Source: Symbiodinium natans (Eukaryota > Sar > Dinophyceae > Suessiales > Symbiodiniaceae). Taken from it: a stretch of DNA of 55,000 nt. Location of the stretch: the NCBI GenBank assembly GCA_905221605.1, contig CAJNDS010002379.1, forward strand, positions 1 through 55,000, written 5' to 3'. Below are positions 18,600-28,599 of this stretch, piece by piece (positions within the stretch are counted from its first letter, which is position 1; every line of letters begins with the position of its first letter). The notes beneath the pieces are model-generated. The model was not told the DNA's origin. It did not search any database and was given only the letters and a program-made list of their open reading frames with translations. Position numbers and translations under genes: made by a program.

Positions 18600-19155
18600 G
18601 CAGAACTAAGTTGTTGGGGTTTGGGGTTGGGTTGAAGGTTCCTAGGTTGTTGTGGGGTGGCATTGCTGAGCGCAGAGTGATCGGTGGCCGTAGCAGAAGT
18701 CCAACAAGGATGGCCCCGGAACGGTGATTTCAGACGCCCGAAATGGTGTTCGATGGAGAGCTCCTGTATCGGTGAGTCAGCACACCACTGCGAGATGACA
18801 AAGCGCCACGCCGTTCCGCAGCGTAGCGATTTCGCTCTGTCCGATCCCGCCACTGCCGACTGAACTCGGAGCGACGTAGCACCAGGGCGCGGTTCTAGGT
18901 CGGGTAGCTGTCGGTACAATCTACTACGAAGCAGATCTATACTCCCGCTAGAGCCTTAATGTTTTTTTAAAAATAACCTCTTGGGCTTTATATAATTTAA
19001 AAGGATTTTATGTTCTTTTTTTTAATAACCTCTTGGGCTTTAAATAAACAAAAGGACTACACATAAGCCTGTTGAATAAATACCCGTGCGCCTTCTCAAG
19101 AAGAGGACTCCGCAGGGGCCGGAAAAAAGCAAAGAAGTGCTTGAAGAATCAGCAG
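18600..19155 (-). CDS. Gene C: two-exon fragment, unassigned
   Basis: Exon 1 (about 19155-19084) reads SLLFSGPCGVLFLRRRT. The intron 19083-18937 ends GGGAGTATAG. Exon 2 (from 18936) continues in frame with LLRSRLYRQLPDLEPRPGAT, CGTAWRFVISQWCADSP and HHFGRLKSPFRGHPCW. The second part is clearly protein-like, with the spacing of conserved W, C and H seen in transposase-like or dinoflagellate repeat proteins, but I cannot name a family. The 3' end fades into telomere-derived codons near 18650. It is probably partial. Confidence 0.5.
18937..19083 (-). other. Dimeric introner-like intron of gene C
   Basis: It has donor CACGG|GTATTT and acceptor AGTATAG|ATCTGC. The interior contains two tandem copies of AAAGCCCAAGAGGTTATTTT or a near variant, and the 3' end ATTAAGGCTCTAGCGGGAGT then ATAG matches the first intron of gene B. 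It is a 147-bp member of the same family with an internal duplication. Confidence 0.65.
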
Positions 19156-19255
19156 GGTTTACAGGGTTTATAGGGTTTATAGGGTATGTAGGGTTTATAG
19201 GTTTATAGGGTTTATAGGGTTTGTAGGGTTTGTAGGGTTTATAGGGTTTATACGA
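19156..19255 (+). repeat. GGGTTTATA variant array
   Basis: About ten units of GGGTTTATA and GGGTTTGTA, a 9-base derivative of the telomeric heptamer. Confidence 0.85.
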
Positions 19256-19279
19256 GGGTTCAGGGTTTAGGGTTGAGGG

Positions 19280-19360
19280 TTGAGGGCCGAGATATTTCAG
19301 ATAAGGAGTCTCCCAGACAGGAAACGTAGTCGATCAGAGCCCCGCCTTCTTCCCCTAAGG
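19280..19360 (-). CDS. Candidate exon, minus strand
   Basis: After a CCTTAG acceptor the minus strand reads GEEGGALIDYVSCLGDSLSE then ISR. No family was recognised. Confidence 0.35.
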
Positions 19361-19479
19361 CAGAGATGAGGGCTTGGGTTAAGGGCTTTGGGCTTGGGGC
19401 GTGGGTTAGGGCTCAGGGTTTAGGGTTTAGGGTTTAGGCTTTCAGGACGTACGCCGGCTAACCTATATCTCCTAGGGAA

Positions 19480-20880
19480 TGGGGGGATAGAGGTTAGAGG
19501 GATAGGAGGATGGGTTTGGGAGGGAGGGGGGGGGGGGGTTAGATAGATAGATAGGAGGCGGTCGACGGACCGGGACCCGGAGGGGGGGGGGGAGGGCGGT
19601 TAGATAGATGGATAGATAGATAGAAGACGGGTAAAATAATGTGGGGGGGGGGGGTGTGGGGGTTCGATGGGGGGGGGTTGATAGATAAAATAGACAGACA
19701 GGCGTGGGGGAGGACGATAGAAGATAGATGTGGGGGGGGGGGGAATGGGGGTGGACAAACAAGGGGGGGGGTGGTAGATAAACGGGGGAGGGCGGTCGGG
19801 CCGCTGGGCTTTGGGGGGGGAGGGGGGGGTCGGTTACTTAGATAGATAGATAGAGATACGGAGAGAATAACGAGGGGAGAATAGATAGATAGACTCGGCG
19901 GTCTGAACTGGGACCTGACTGAAGAAGCGGGGGGGGGGGGGGGGGTGTTAGATAGATAGATAGAACGGGCCTCAAGTAAAGAGTTATAGATAGCGGAGTG
20001 GGGGGGGGGTAGATAGCCGACAGACAGAGGCGGCTGGGACCTGCAGGGGGGGGGGGGGGAGGTTAGATAGATAGGATAATAAACGGGCTCCCGTAAAATT
20101 TTAAGCCCCCCCCCCCAGGGGGGGGGTGGGGGGGGTTGTTGTCGATACGGGGGGAATGGGTCTGACGGACCTGGACCCGAAGGGGGGGCGGGGGGTTGGA
20201 GAGATAGATAGACGGCCCGTAGAATTTGGGGGGGGGGGTTAGATAGAATAGATAGACGGGCGGGCTGGGAGATTGGGGTACCCGCAGGGGGGGGGGGGGG
20301 GGGGGGGTTATATATATAGACCGGTCTTCGTAAGGGGGGGGGGCGGGGGGTTGAGACAGGAGAGTGGGGGGGGGGGTTAGATAGAACAGATATGATAGAT
20401 GAAGAAATAGACGGCGGCTGGGAGATTGGGGACCCGCAGGGGGGGGGGTTAGAGGGGGGGGGGAGGGTTGGAGAAGCAGATAGATAAATAGACGGAGAAG
20501 AAGGGCGGGGGGAAGGAGGGGGGGGGGGTTATATATATAGATAGATAGACGACCTCCCGTAAAATTTTAAGTGGGGGGGGGGGGTTAGACAGAGTGTGGG
20601 GGGGGGGGGTTAGATAAGATAGATAGACGTGGGAGCTTGGGGGACCGCAGAGGGGGGGGCGGTTAGATAGATAGATAGATAATAGACGGGCTCCCGTAAA
20701 ATTAAAAGCCGACGGGGGGGGTTAGAATAGATAGATAGCTAGATAGAGGGCTCCCTAAAATTTTAAGCCACGGCGGGGGGGGGGGGGGGGGTCAGATTAG
20801 ATAGATAGACAGACTCCCGTAAAAAAATTTAACCCGGGGGGGGGGGGGGGGGGGTGGACAGATAGATAGATAGTACCTGA
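19480..20880. repeat. Poly-G / GATA low-complexity block
   Basis: About 1.4 kb of alternating G runs (8-25 bases) and GATA/TAGATAGA tracts, with repeated short words such as CTCCCGTAAAATTTTAAG. The right edge carries AACCTCTATCCTCTAACC and its inverted form at 20931-20952; the left edge has GATAGAGGTTAGAGG at 19485-19499. Frames through it are artefacts and no gene is present. Confidence 0.92.
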
Positions 20881-21085
20881 CGGGTGGACCCTGGCAACCT
20901 CTATCCTCTAACCAGCATGTATCCGACAGAGGTTAGAGGATAGAGGTTAGGGGGGGTACATAATGTAGGATTTAGGATTTAGGGTTTCGGATTTAGGGTT
21001 CAGGGCTTTCAACCCAAGAATGAAAAGGGTGCCAGGAACTGATTCCCTCAAACAAGGGGACTCAGGGCGCACTCTGGGTCCTAGC

Positions 21086-21162
21086 CCTAAACCCTAAACC
21101 CTAAACCCTAAACCCTAAACCCTAAACCCTAAACCCTAAACCCTAAACCCTAAACCCTCAAC
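21086..21162 (-). repeat. Interstitial telomeric array, CCCTAAA
   Basis: About 11 perfect heptamers on the left of a kelch island. Confidence 0.95.
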
Positions 21163-21179
21163 CCCTCAACCCCCAAAGT

Positions 21180-21288
21180 AAGAGCTCAGCGTCGTAGCGG
21201 GCGGCCGGGAGCGTGCCAGTGACCGCGACTTGAACCCACTGGATCGGTGTCGTGTCCTGCTGTGCGCGCGGAAACGGCTTCCTAAACC
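21180..21288 (-). CDS. Kelch exon (start strand)
   Basis: The minus strand reads QDTTPIQWVQVAVTGTLPAA then RYDAELL. W.QV.VTG.LPAARYDAEL is the linker and start strand of a kelch blade (P.AR..H position). It lies between CCCTAAA and TTTAGGG arrays. Confidence 0.6.
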
Positions 21289-21294
21289 CGTTGA

Positions 21295-21378
21295 GGGTTT
21301 AGGGTTTAGGGTTTAGGGTTTAGGGTTTAGGGTTTAGGGTTTAGGGTTTAGGGTTTAGGGTGTAGGGTGTAGGGTTTA
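21295..21378 (+). repeat. Interstitial telomeric array, TTTAGGG
   Basis: About 12 heptamers, the last two as GTGTAGGG. Confidence 0.95.
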
Positions 21379-21389
21379 GGGACCCGAAA

Positions 21390-21530
21390 GGCTAACAACC
21401 AATTCAGGAACTAAATTCAGGAACCACAAAGCCGATTCAGGAACCAAGAGCTGGATTCAGGAACAGAATTCGGGAATTGCCAGGGCCACTTCAGGAACAG
21501 CAGAGATCCAATTCGGGAACCCTGAAGGCA
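21390..21530 (+). repeat. ATTCAGGAAC minisatellite, left half of an inverted pair
   Basis: About eight copies of ATTCAGGAAC or ATTCGGGAAC at 12-25-base spacing. The reverse complement recurs at 22190-22325. Confidence 0.75.
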
Positions 21531-21654
21531 AAATTCCCTAAACCCTAAACCCTAAACCCTAAACCCTAAACCCTAAACCCCAAAACCCAAAACCCTAAAC
21601 CCCAAACCCCAAACCCTAAACCCTAAACCCTAAACCCTAAATCCTAGAAAAATG

Positions 21655-21730
21655 GAAATTCAAGAAAGAATGGCTCTTCGAGCCCCAAGGGTCCATGTAC
21701 CAAGGTGAGGGTTCAGGGTCCATAAGGCCC
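21655..21730 (-). CDS. Possible kelch exon (WYMD)
   Basis: The minus strand reads SPWYMDPWGSKSHSFLNFHF, a possible kelch strand (LWYMD). The plus strand is also open (MEIQERMALRAPRVHVP) with donor AAG|GTGAGG, so the strand is undecided. Confidence 0.4.
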
Positions 21731-21824
21731 CAGTGAGGGCTTATGTACCTAAACCCGAAACTCTAAAACCCTTAAACCCTAAAACCCTAAACTCCTGAAC
21801 TCCGAAACTCCTGAACCCAAATCC

Positions 21825-21890
21825 GAGGAGGTTACTTACTACAAGCCCGGGATGCGCGTACGAAATGTGGTAGAAGTGGATCTGACTTAG
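21825..21890 (+). CDS. Possible plus-strand exon
   Basis: After CCGAG the plus strand reads EVTYYKPGMRVRNVVEVDLT and a stop. The minus strand has stops here. An imperfect hairpin (GATCTGACTTA / TAAGTCGGATC) follows at 21879-21920. No family was recognised. Confidence 0.3.
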   Translation, partial: EEVTYYKPGMRVRNVVEVDLT

Positions 21891-22189
21891 TGCATGTGGA
21901 CCACGCTGCTGTAAGTCGGATCGGATAGCTATGTACTCTATTCCGTAGGCCTAACCCGACAGCGCCAAGCCCCCAAACCCAAGAAAGCCCTAAGCCCTAA
22001 ATAGCCCTAAACCCGAAAAAGCCCGAAGCCCTAAACCCAAAAAAAGCCCTAAACCCAATAAAACCCTAAGCCCCAAGAAGACCCAAAGCCCAAAAAGGCC
22101 TAAGCCTTAAAACGCCCTAACCCCCAAACCCCAAAAAGCCCTTAACCCTAAGCCCAAAACCCTAAACCCTGAAAAGCCCTAAACGTAGA

Positions 22190-22325
22190 GTACCTGATTC
22201 CCGACCTCCTTGTTCGAATTGGTCCGTGTTCGTTCTGGATTCTGGCCTCTCCTGGTTCCTGACTTGCCCCACGCGTTTCCTGAATTCTGTGCCTGAATCG
22301 TCTAGTTCCTGAATGCGTCTTCACT
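22190..22325 (-). repeat. GTTCCTGAAT minisatellite, right half of an inverted pair
   Basis: About seven degenerate copies of GTTCCTGAAT or variants, inverted relative to 21390-21530. Confidence 0.7.
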
Positions 22326-22409
22326 CGGACCCGAAATATGCACCCCCAACTACCCTAAACCCTAAACCCTAAACCCTAAACCCTAATCCAAGTTCAGAAA
22401 AGCCCAAGC

Positions 22410-22475
22410 CCAAACAGTCGAAACTCTCATCCCAGGCGAGGTCTTGATCAATGTACCAGAGGTCGTTGACAGGAC
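22410..22475 (-). CDS. Kelch exon (NDLW strand)
   Basis: After a TGCCAG acceptor the minus strand reads GPVNDLWYIDQDLAWDESF, a canonical kelch strand with its following W. Confidence 0.65.
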
Positions 22476-22791
22476 CTGGCAGGCGAGGGCAAGGCAGCGG
22501 AGGGGGGGGGGGGGGGGGGGGGGGAGGGGAAGTCTGGGTGTAGCCCTAAACCCTAAACCCTAAACCCTAAACCCTACAAATCCTAAACCCTAATTAAACC
22601 GTGGTAGGGTGCAGGGTGCCCGACCATGAGGTGGTCTACTTCAAACTCCAAGCCCCAATCCTGAAATACCTGAACGAAGCCACCAGCCCTAAACCTGAAA
22701 CCCCTAAACCCTGGACCCCTCCTAAACCCCTAGACCCCAAAACCGTGAACGCTGAACTCCCTAATTAAACTCTAAACCCTGAACCCTAACC

Positions 22792-22870
22792 CCTCAAGCC
22801 CTCAAGCCCTCAAGCCCTCAAGCCCTCAAGCCCTCAAGCCCTCAAGCCCTCAAGCCCTCAAGCCCTCAAC
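22792..22870 (-). repeat. CCCTCAAG variant array
   Basis: About ten uniform copies of the octamer CCCTCAAG, a telomere derivative. Confidence 0.9.
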
Positions 22871-22949
22871 CCTTCAACCCCTACACTCTAAACCCTAAAC
22901 CCTAAACCCTAACACCCAAGCGGAAGGTTGAGAAGAGATGTCTACGGAC

Positions 22950-22995
22950 CCGTACCTGAGCCGTCGATGCCCCCGAAGATCCTGGGCTTCTCATG
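22950..22995 (-). CDS. Kelch exon (FGG strand)
   Basis: The minus strand reads HEKPRIFGGIDGS, then GGTACG as a likely donor. Flanks are CCCTAAA (left) and TTTAGGG (right). Confidence 0.6.
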
Positions 22996-23100
22996 TTTGG
23001 GGTTGAGGGATTTAGGATTTAGGATTTAGGGTTTAGGGTTTAGGGTTTAGGGTTTAGCGGGATTCCGCTCTAAATTTGTAAGGTTTGAAGTCTAGTGTTT

Positions 23101-23180
23101 AGCGTTTGAGGAAGTCAGTTCTAAGGGATGTAGGGGAAGCAACGGCTACGACATGTGACCTCTGCAAGCGGTGACCCCTA
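23101..23180 (-). CDS. Kelch-like exon (R.SHVV)
   Basis: After a TTGCAG acceptor the minus strand reads RSHVVAVASPTSLRTDFL, like the R..H.....V strand of a kelch blade. Confidence 0.45.
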
Positions 23181-23256
23181 AACCCTAAGCCCCAACCCCA
23201 AACCCGAAACTGGAAGGGTGTATGTGGTGTACCCGCCTGAAGTTGTCCTGTACACC

Positions 23257-23455
23257 CTAAACCCTAAACCCTAAACCCTAAACCCTAAACCCTAAACCCT
23301 AAACCCTAAACCCTAAACCCTAAACCTGAAACCCTAAACCCTAAACCCTAAACCCCAAACCCCAAGCCGAAACCCGAAACCCGAAACCCGAAACCCGAAA
23401 CCCTAAACCCTAAACCCTAAACCCTAAACCCTAAACCCTAAACCCTCAACCCGGG
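23257..23455 (-). repeat. Telomeric arrays with an AACCCGA run
   Basis: CCCTAAA at 23257-23350 and 23400-23455, separated by about five AACCCGA units (23365-23400). Confidence 0.92.
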
Positions 23456-23459
23456 AGCA

Positions 23460-24290
23460 ACACCCCTGAACTGAAGTTGTTCTAGTTATAGGGGTTTAGG
23501 GTTTAGGGTTTAGAGATTAGGGATTAGGGTTTAGGGATTAGGGTTTAGGGTTTAGGGGTCACCCCTTGAGGGGGGTTCAAGGGGGGTAGGTACATAGGAT
23601 CCTCAGAGGGGGAGCCAAGGGAGCCTCTGGGAGTAGTGCGGAGTCTTCGGGAACTCTGATTTACAATGGGTTTAGGGTTTAGGGTTTAGGGCTTAGGGTT
23701 TGGGGTTTAGGGTAAGAACCCGATGATCTCGATTCTGAGAAACTTAGGGCTAAGGGTGGCTGGTCGAGAAGGCTTGTCTGTTTCTTTTTGAGGTGTACGG
23801 GATGCGTTCACAGGGGTTTAGGGTTTAGGTTTTGGGGTTCAGGGTTCATAGGGGGGGTGGGGGGTCCAACCCGATTGGAAGGATGCTTACTTGCTGGGCG
23901 GGGCTAACTTTCAGTTTCCTGTCAGGGTCAGGGCCAAACGTTCCTAAGCAGCACACATGCTGGAGGATTTGGGGGGGGGGGTTTCATTTGGGGTTTGGGG
24001 GTTTTGGGGGTTTGGAGGTTTAGGGTTCAGGGCTTGGGGGGCTTAGGGTACTTGGGACTTCGGGCCAGGGTTTCTAGGTGCTCGAGTAGGCGAGGATTAG
24101 CAAGAGTGCGCTCTTTGAGGCTCATGAGCACCCTAAACCCTAAACCCTAAAGCCTAAACCCTAAACCCTAAACCCTAAACCATGACACTAGTACAGCCAA
24201 CTTTTTTCAGGCTCAGGGATCGGACGCTACATTGACATTAGAAGCATGCTCCTGGACCAGCAATACTAGTGTCCGTGTTTAGGGTTTCGG
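23460..24290. repeat. Islands between arrays, no assigned gene
   Basis: The island 23715-23820 is open on the minus strand (TPQKETDKPSRPATLSPKFL then RIEIIGF) and also on the plus strand. 24183-24275 is bounded by inverted ACACTAGTA words. 23832-24023 is a G-rich open plus frame without features. Confidence 0.4.
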
Positions 24291-24293
24291 GTT

Positions 24294-24412
24294 TAAACCC
24301 CGAAACCCCGAAACCCCGAAACCCCGAAACCCCGAAACCCCGAAACCCCGAAACCCCGAAACCCCGAAACCCCGAACCCAAAACCCAAAACCCAAAACCC
24401 AAAACCCAAAAC
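24294..24412 (-). repeat. AACCCCG and AACCCAAA variant arrays
   Basis: About eleven AACCCCGA-type heptamers, then about five AACCCAAA units, starting head-to-head with a TTTAGGG/TTTCGGG pair at 24279-24293. Confidence 0.9.
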
Positions 24413-24440
24413 CCTAAACCCTAAACCCTAAACCCTAACC

Positions 24441-24533
24441 CACAACGTCGAGGATCCACAGGCGCGAAGTGCCGCTGCTGACGACGGCCGAGTGGTGTGC
24501 GCGTGAGTTCGGCAGAGAGCCTGAGAATAGCGT
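24441..24533 (-). CDS. Kelch exon (start strand and LWILD)
   Basis: The minus strand reads LFSGSLPNSRAHHSAVVSSG then TSRLWILDVV. P.SRAHHSAVV....LWILD is a kelch start strand running into the next strand. Confidence 0.65.
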
Positions 24534-24805
24534 TGAGGGTTTAGGGTTTAGGGTTTAGGGTTTAGGGTTTAGGGTTTAGGGTTTAGGGTTTAGGGTTTGT
24601 CAGCTTAGGCTTCGGGGCCTCGAGTTGTTTCTCTAAGCCGTGAGGTGTTTTTTGGTTACCCTGAACTCCTAAACCCCTAAACCCTGAATCCTGAACCCTA
24701 AATCCTACATTCATGGGCCCTGAAAGGACCATGCATGATTTGGAGAGTTGACCACACCGGATCTGCGGAGAGACGTCTGAGGTGGCCCTCGTGGGGAGTT
24801 TTGGT

Positions 24806-24965
24806 TTGTGTTTAAGGTTAGGGTTTAGGGTTTAGGGTTTAGGGTTTAGGGTTTAGGGTTTAGGGTTTAGGGTTTAGGGTTTAGGGTTTAGGGTTTAGGG
24901 TTTAGGGTTTAGGGTTTAGGGTTTAGGGTTTAGGGTTTAGGGTTTAGGGTTTAGGGTTTAGGGTT
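24806..24965 (+). repeat. Long interstitial telomeric array, TTTAGGG
   Basis: About 22 perfect heptamers. The island to its left (24715-24800) has an open minus frame (GHLRRLSADPVWSTLQIMHG). Confidence 0.95.
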
Positions 24966-25039
24966 GGGGTTTGGGGGGTTTTGGCGTTTTTTACCGTTGC
25001 CAAGTTTAGCGTCAAAGGTTTAGGGCGCAGGATGCTGAA

Positions 25040-25128
25040 CCCTAATCCTAAACCCTAAACCCTAAACCCTAAACCCTAAACCCTAAACCCTAAACCCTAA
25101 ACCCTAAACCCTAAACCCTAAACCCCCA
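25040..25128 (-). repeat. Interstitial telomeric array, CCCTAAA
   Basis: About 12 perfect heptamers. With 24806-24965 it forms a TTTAGGG ... CCCTAAA inverted pair around a 75-base spacer. Confidence 0.95.
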
Positions 25129-25510
25129 AAAGGGGAAACAGAGAATATTCAAAGAGCCTTCACAGGTGCATATTACATGACATCTTAGGTTCCACCATCA
25201 TTGCCCCAGACCCTCACCGCAAATCAGGGGTTTCAGGGTTTAGGGTTTAGGGTTAGGGTTTAGGCTTGGGGTGAAAGCTATAACCTGTTCGGGTTTAGAG
25301 TTTAGGGTGCGCCCTCGAACACTTAGAACGCGCAAGCGTCTCATTTGCAGTGAGCGTTGGTGTTTTTGGACTTGGATTTGAGTGTTTCTAGGGTTTTAGA
25401 CCAGAGAGCTGTCATTTTGCAGTTTGGGATCATTCATGAAGCTTGTTTGTTTAGGGCTTCAGACGAATCATCGGGAACTACCGAAAAGCATGAGCCTTGT
25501 AGGCGGAGCA

Positions 25511-25592
25511 TACTAGGGCACTTAAGGGGCTCATAAGTGGGTTATAAGTGCAGTTATAATTGGTTAGTTAGTAAGTACCATGAACCTCCAAG
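25511..25592. mobile_element. MITE family 1, right half only
   Basis: GGCTCATAAGTGGGTTATAA, then GTACCATGAACCTCCAAG and TA, matches the right arm of 18286-18413. The left arm is missing. Confidence 0.6.
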
Positions 25593-25821
25593 TAGAGTCC
25601 AGGCTGCGACCACGGGCCTCCCTCAATTTGTGGCCCAAGCCCCAAGCCCCAAACCCCCACTCTTCTTGACTCTCTGACAGCAAACCCTAGTTCCCAAAGC
25701 CTTTAACCCTCCTTCCTCAAGCCCTGAACCCCAACTCTCTAGGCCCTAAACCCCCAATTTTATTTGTAAACTCTGATTCCACAAACCCCATACTTCCCCC
25801 CCCCCCCCCCCCCCCACCCCC

Positions 25822-25895
25822 GGTTCTTAGAATGAGGGAATGAAGGCCTCAAAGAGATTATAGGGTCCTACTTCCCTCATTCCCTGCTGAGAACC
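25822..25895. mobile_element. Hairpin element family 2, intact copy
   Basis: GGTTCTTAGAATGAGGGAAT ... ATTCCCTGCTGAGAACC are inverted ends. A copy at 38078-38195 has the same ends but contains a telomeric array. Confidence 0.6.
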
Positions 25896-26852
25896 ACACA
25901 ACCTCTAAACCCTAAACCCTAAATCCTGAGAACCCTAAAGTCTAAACCCTAAACCCCAAACTGCAACTGGGCAGCCGGTGGGGTACACGTCTATCCACGA
26001 GGGGGAGGTCTCCTCTGCAGCTTCCGCGTGTGCAGATGAGGGGGAATTAGGGTTTAGGGTTTCGGGTTTCGGGGTTTAGGGGGGCCCCGAAGCATGGGCC
26101 CTTGGTTCAAGTCCCCTGCTACATACCCATGATATACACTGCTCATAATAAGGGCTCAGGCTTTAGGGTTTAGGGTTTAGGGTTTAGGGTTTAGGGTTTA
26201 GGGCCGATACTAGGGGTCCATGGTTCCCGCCTTCGATTATACCAGGGTTTAAGGTTTAGGGGCGGAGTGTTTGGTCTAGGCTTGAACCGAACCACAAGCC
26301 CCTTTCGGGGGGGGGGGGGTGGTTTCACGTTCCCTGCGATGAGGGAGAGGGCCTGGAGGCTTAGAGATAGATGCTGCAAGCTAGGGTTTGGGGTTTAGGG
26401 TTTAGGGTTCAGGGTTTAGGGTTTTAGGGTTTAGGGTTTGGGGTTTGGGGTTTAGGGTTTAGGGTTGCGCAGAAAAAGCAGTGTGTGAGGGGGATTGAAG
26501 AAGGGACTCCACTTTGGCCCTTGGAGGCTTGTATCTTTGGGCTGAGAGCCCCTGCTTAAAGACCCCTCCGAAAAATGGAGATTAACGGGAAACCCTAAAC
26601 CCTAAACCCTAAACCCTAAACCCTGAACCCTGAACCCTAGAGCTCGGAGCCACGAAAGAGCCACGGAGCAGAGTAGGCCCGAAGTCTAAAAGTGGTGGCT
26701 GCACTAAACCCAAGGCCTAAGCCCTTACCTCCCCCCCCCCCCCAAGGGTTTAGGGTTTAGGGTTTCGGGTTTAGGGTTTAGGAAAAAGTAAGGAGATCAG
26801 AGAAGAGTAGTCAAACCGCAAAAACTCAACATACCCTCAAAGCATGAAGACA

Positions 26853-26898
26853 TGGAGGGCCATCACCTCGAGCGCGACGTAGCGGAGCATGTTCTGCT
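26853..26898 (-). CDS. Candidate exon, minus strand
   Basis: After a TCAGAAG-type acceptor the minus strand reads GKQNMLRYVALE and ends GAG|GTGATG, a plausible donor. No family was recognised. Confidence 0.4.
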
Positions 26899-27189
26899 TG
26901 CCTTCTGACTGGTTCTTAAGGGAAGTTACTAGGGTGATAGGGTGGAGGTAGTCATATGGGCCCTGAATACGGTCCCTTACCCCCTCTAAAGGCTTCTGAA
27001 GTATGGGCCCTTGGCGCTTTTATAGGGTAGAAAACAAGAGGTATAAAGGGGTCCCCTTTTAAGGGCCAAGAGAAAGGGACCAGTTGCTTTACAGGGCTCG
27101 GGGTTCTTCAAAGCCACTTTGAACTCTTACTTCTCGTTCCTACTAAACAAGGAAGCCCTAAAAAAAACTCAAGTTCAACTATTGGCTAA

Positions 27190-27300
27190 GTAAGTTTCAA
27201 CTAGGGAAGAGCGATGAGAGTAAGTCGTGACAGGGGTCCTCATAGGGTCTTTTCTGTGGGCGAACCGAGGGCATGAGCGATGCAGTGCGCAAAACTTAGG
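27190..27300 (-). other. Open island on the minus strand
   Basis: The frame RTASLMPSVRPQKRPYEDPC then HDLLSSLFP is uninterrupted. It could be an exon, but no motif was recognised. Confidence 0.25.
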
Positions 27301-27420
27301 AGGGGGGGGGGGGGGGGTTGCGGGGTTGCTGTTGAAGAAACCCTAAACCCCAAACCCTGAACCCGAAAGCCTGAACCCGAAACCCCAAACTCTTAGCCCT
27401 AAGTCCTGAACCCTAAGCAA

Positions 27421-27550
27421 GAAACCCTAAACCCTAAACCCTAAACCCTAAACCCTAAACCCTAAACCCTAAACCCTAAACCCTAAACCCTAAACCCTAA
27501 ACCCTAAACCCTAAACCCTAAACCCTAAACCCTAAACCCTAACCCTAAAC
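27421..27550 (-). repeat. Long interstitial telomeric array, CCCTAAA
   Basis: About 18 perfect heptamers. Confidence 0.95.
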
Positions 27551-27666
27551 AGAAAGAAAGGACCAAGATGCCCCCCTTAAGGCACAAGTCCTAAAACCCG
27601 ACCTCGCCCCGCCCCAGTCTATGAACCGAAGTAGGGGTTGGCGAAAAGAGGGGGTTTAGGGTTTAG

Positions 27667-27750
27667 GGTTTAGGGGTTTAGGGGTTTAGGGGTTTAGGGG
27701 TTTAGGGGTTTAGGGGTTTAGGGGTTTAGGGGTTTAGGGGTTTAGGGGTT
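27667..27750 (+). repeat. Octamer array TTTAGGGG
   Basis: About eleven uniform 8-base units TTTAGGGG, after three normal heptamers. A mirror octamer array (CCCCTAAA) lies at 36500-36592. Confidence 0.92.
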
Positions 27751-27861
27751 TGGGGCTACCCTGTTGGGGAGTTCCGATAGTAAGTACTCTACTAGGAGGG
27801 GGATATTCAGGGCCACCTCCCCTCTCCCCCAACCCCCTTTGGGGAAATACCTAAGTCCGAC

Positions 27862-27950
27862 TTTGCATGCTCATGCGAAACCACCATCTAGGGCCCGCAC
27901 TGCCTCCGGATGACTCCCCACCAAAGACGTACCTGGCAGCAAGAAGGGCT
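27862..27950 (-). CDS. Kelch exon (FGG strand)
   Basis: The minus strand reads ARYVFGGESSGGSAGPRWWF. YVFGGESSGG is the double-glycine strand of a kelch blade. Confidence 0.6.
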
Positions 27951-28404
27951 AAGGGCTAGGGTCTAGGGTTTAGGGTTTAGGGTTTAGGCTTTAGGGTTTA
28001 AGGTTTAGGGTTTAGGGCTTAGGGTTTAGGGTCTAGGGTTCAGGGTTGAGGCTTGAGGCTTGAGGGTTCAGGGTTGAGAGAGCCGAAATCTTGAACCAGA
28101 AACCATAAACGCTGGAACCCGATCCCTAACCCGATCCCTAAACGAAACGGGTCCCGCTTGAAACCCTAAACCCTAAACCCTATTCCCTAAACCCTACACC
28201 CTAAACCCTAAACCCTAAACCCTAAACCTGGGAATGGGATCAGGCACCAGCAACTAAAGCAGCTAAGCGAGCCGTCATTGGGGTCTAAGGCTTTTGGGAA
28301 GTAGGGTTTAGGGTTTGGGGATTTCGGGCTCCGGCGGTCTGGGGGTTTTGGTTTGTGAATTCAGGGTTTAGGGTCCAGGGCGTTGGGAATCTGGGGTTTT
28401 TGGG

Positions 28405-28560
28405 GTTCCGGAGGCCAGCAAACTGTCGTTGAAGAACTCTACGCTCTCAACCGTGTATCTGCTTGTGGTTCTGTCCAGAACACACCCAGAAGAGAAAAGC
28501 TACATTGGGGTTTACAAAACTATAGGGCCACGAATGTAGTCCCCCAAATAGTAGGATTCC
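28405..28560 (-). CDS. Kelch-like exon (VEFFND)
   Basis: The minus strand reads SGCVLDRTTSRYTVESVEFF then NDSLLASG, resembling the S.VE.YDP strand of KLHL-type kelch blades. The plus strand is open too (VVEELYALNRVSACGSVQNT), so strand is uncertain. Confidence 0.4.
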
Positions 28561-28599
28561 CCCATCATGAGGACCCCAATAAGGTACTTCTGATTCGGA

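Larger units (their letters stand above)
25290..26480. repeat. Repeat-rich stretch with two hairpin elements, no clear gene
   Basis: It contains a partial family-1 MITE (25511-25592), a poly-C run (25796-25815), a family-2 hairpin (25822-25895) and TTTAGGG arrays at 26166-26202 and 26384-26466. The 62-codon minus frame at 26191-26379 is telomere-derived. Confidence 0.5.

Noticed and set aside
18600-18936. Naming gene C as a specific transposase
   Set aside because: The W, C and H spacing is only loosely reminiscent; without a search no family can be defended.
19472-19845. ORFs in the poly-G/GATA block
   Set aside because: Low-complexity artefacts without codon or motif support.
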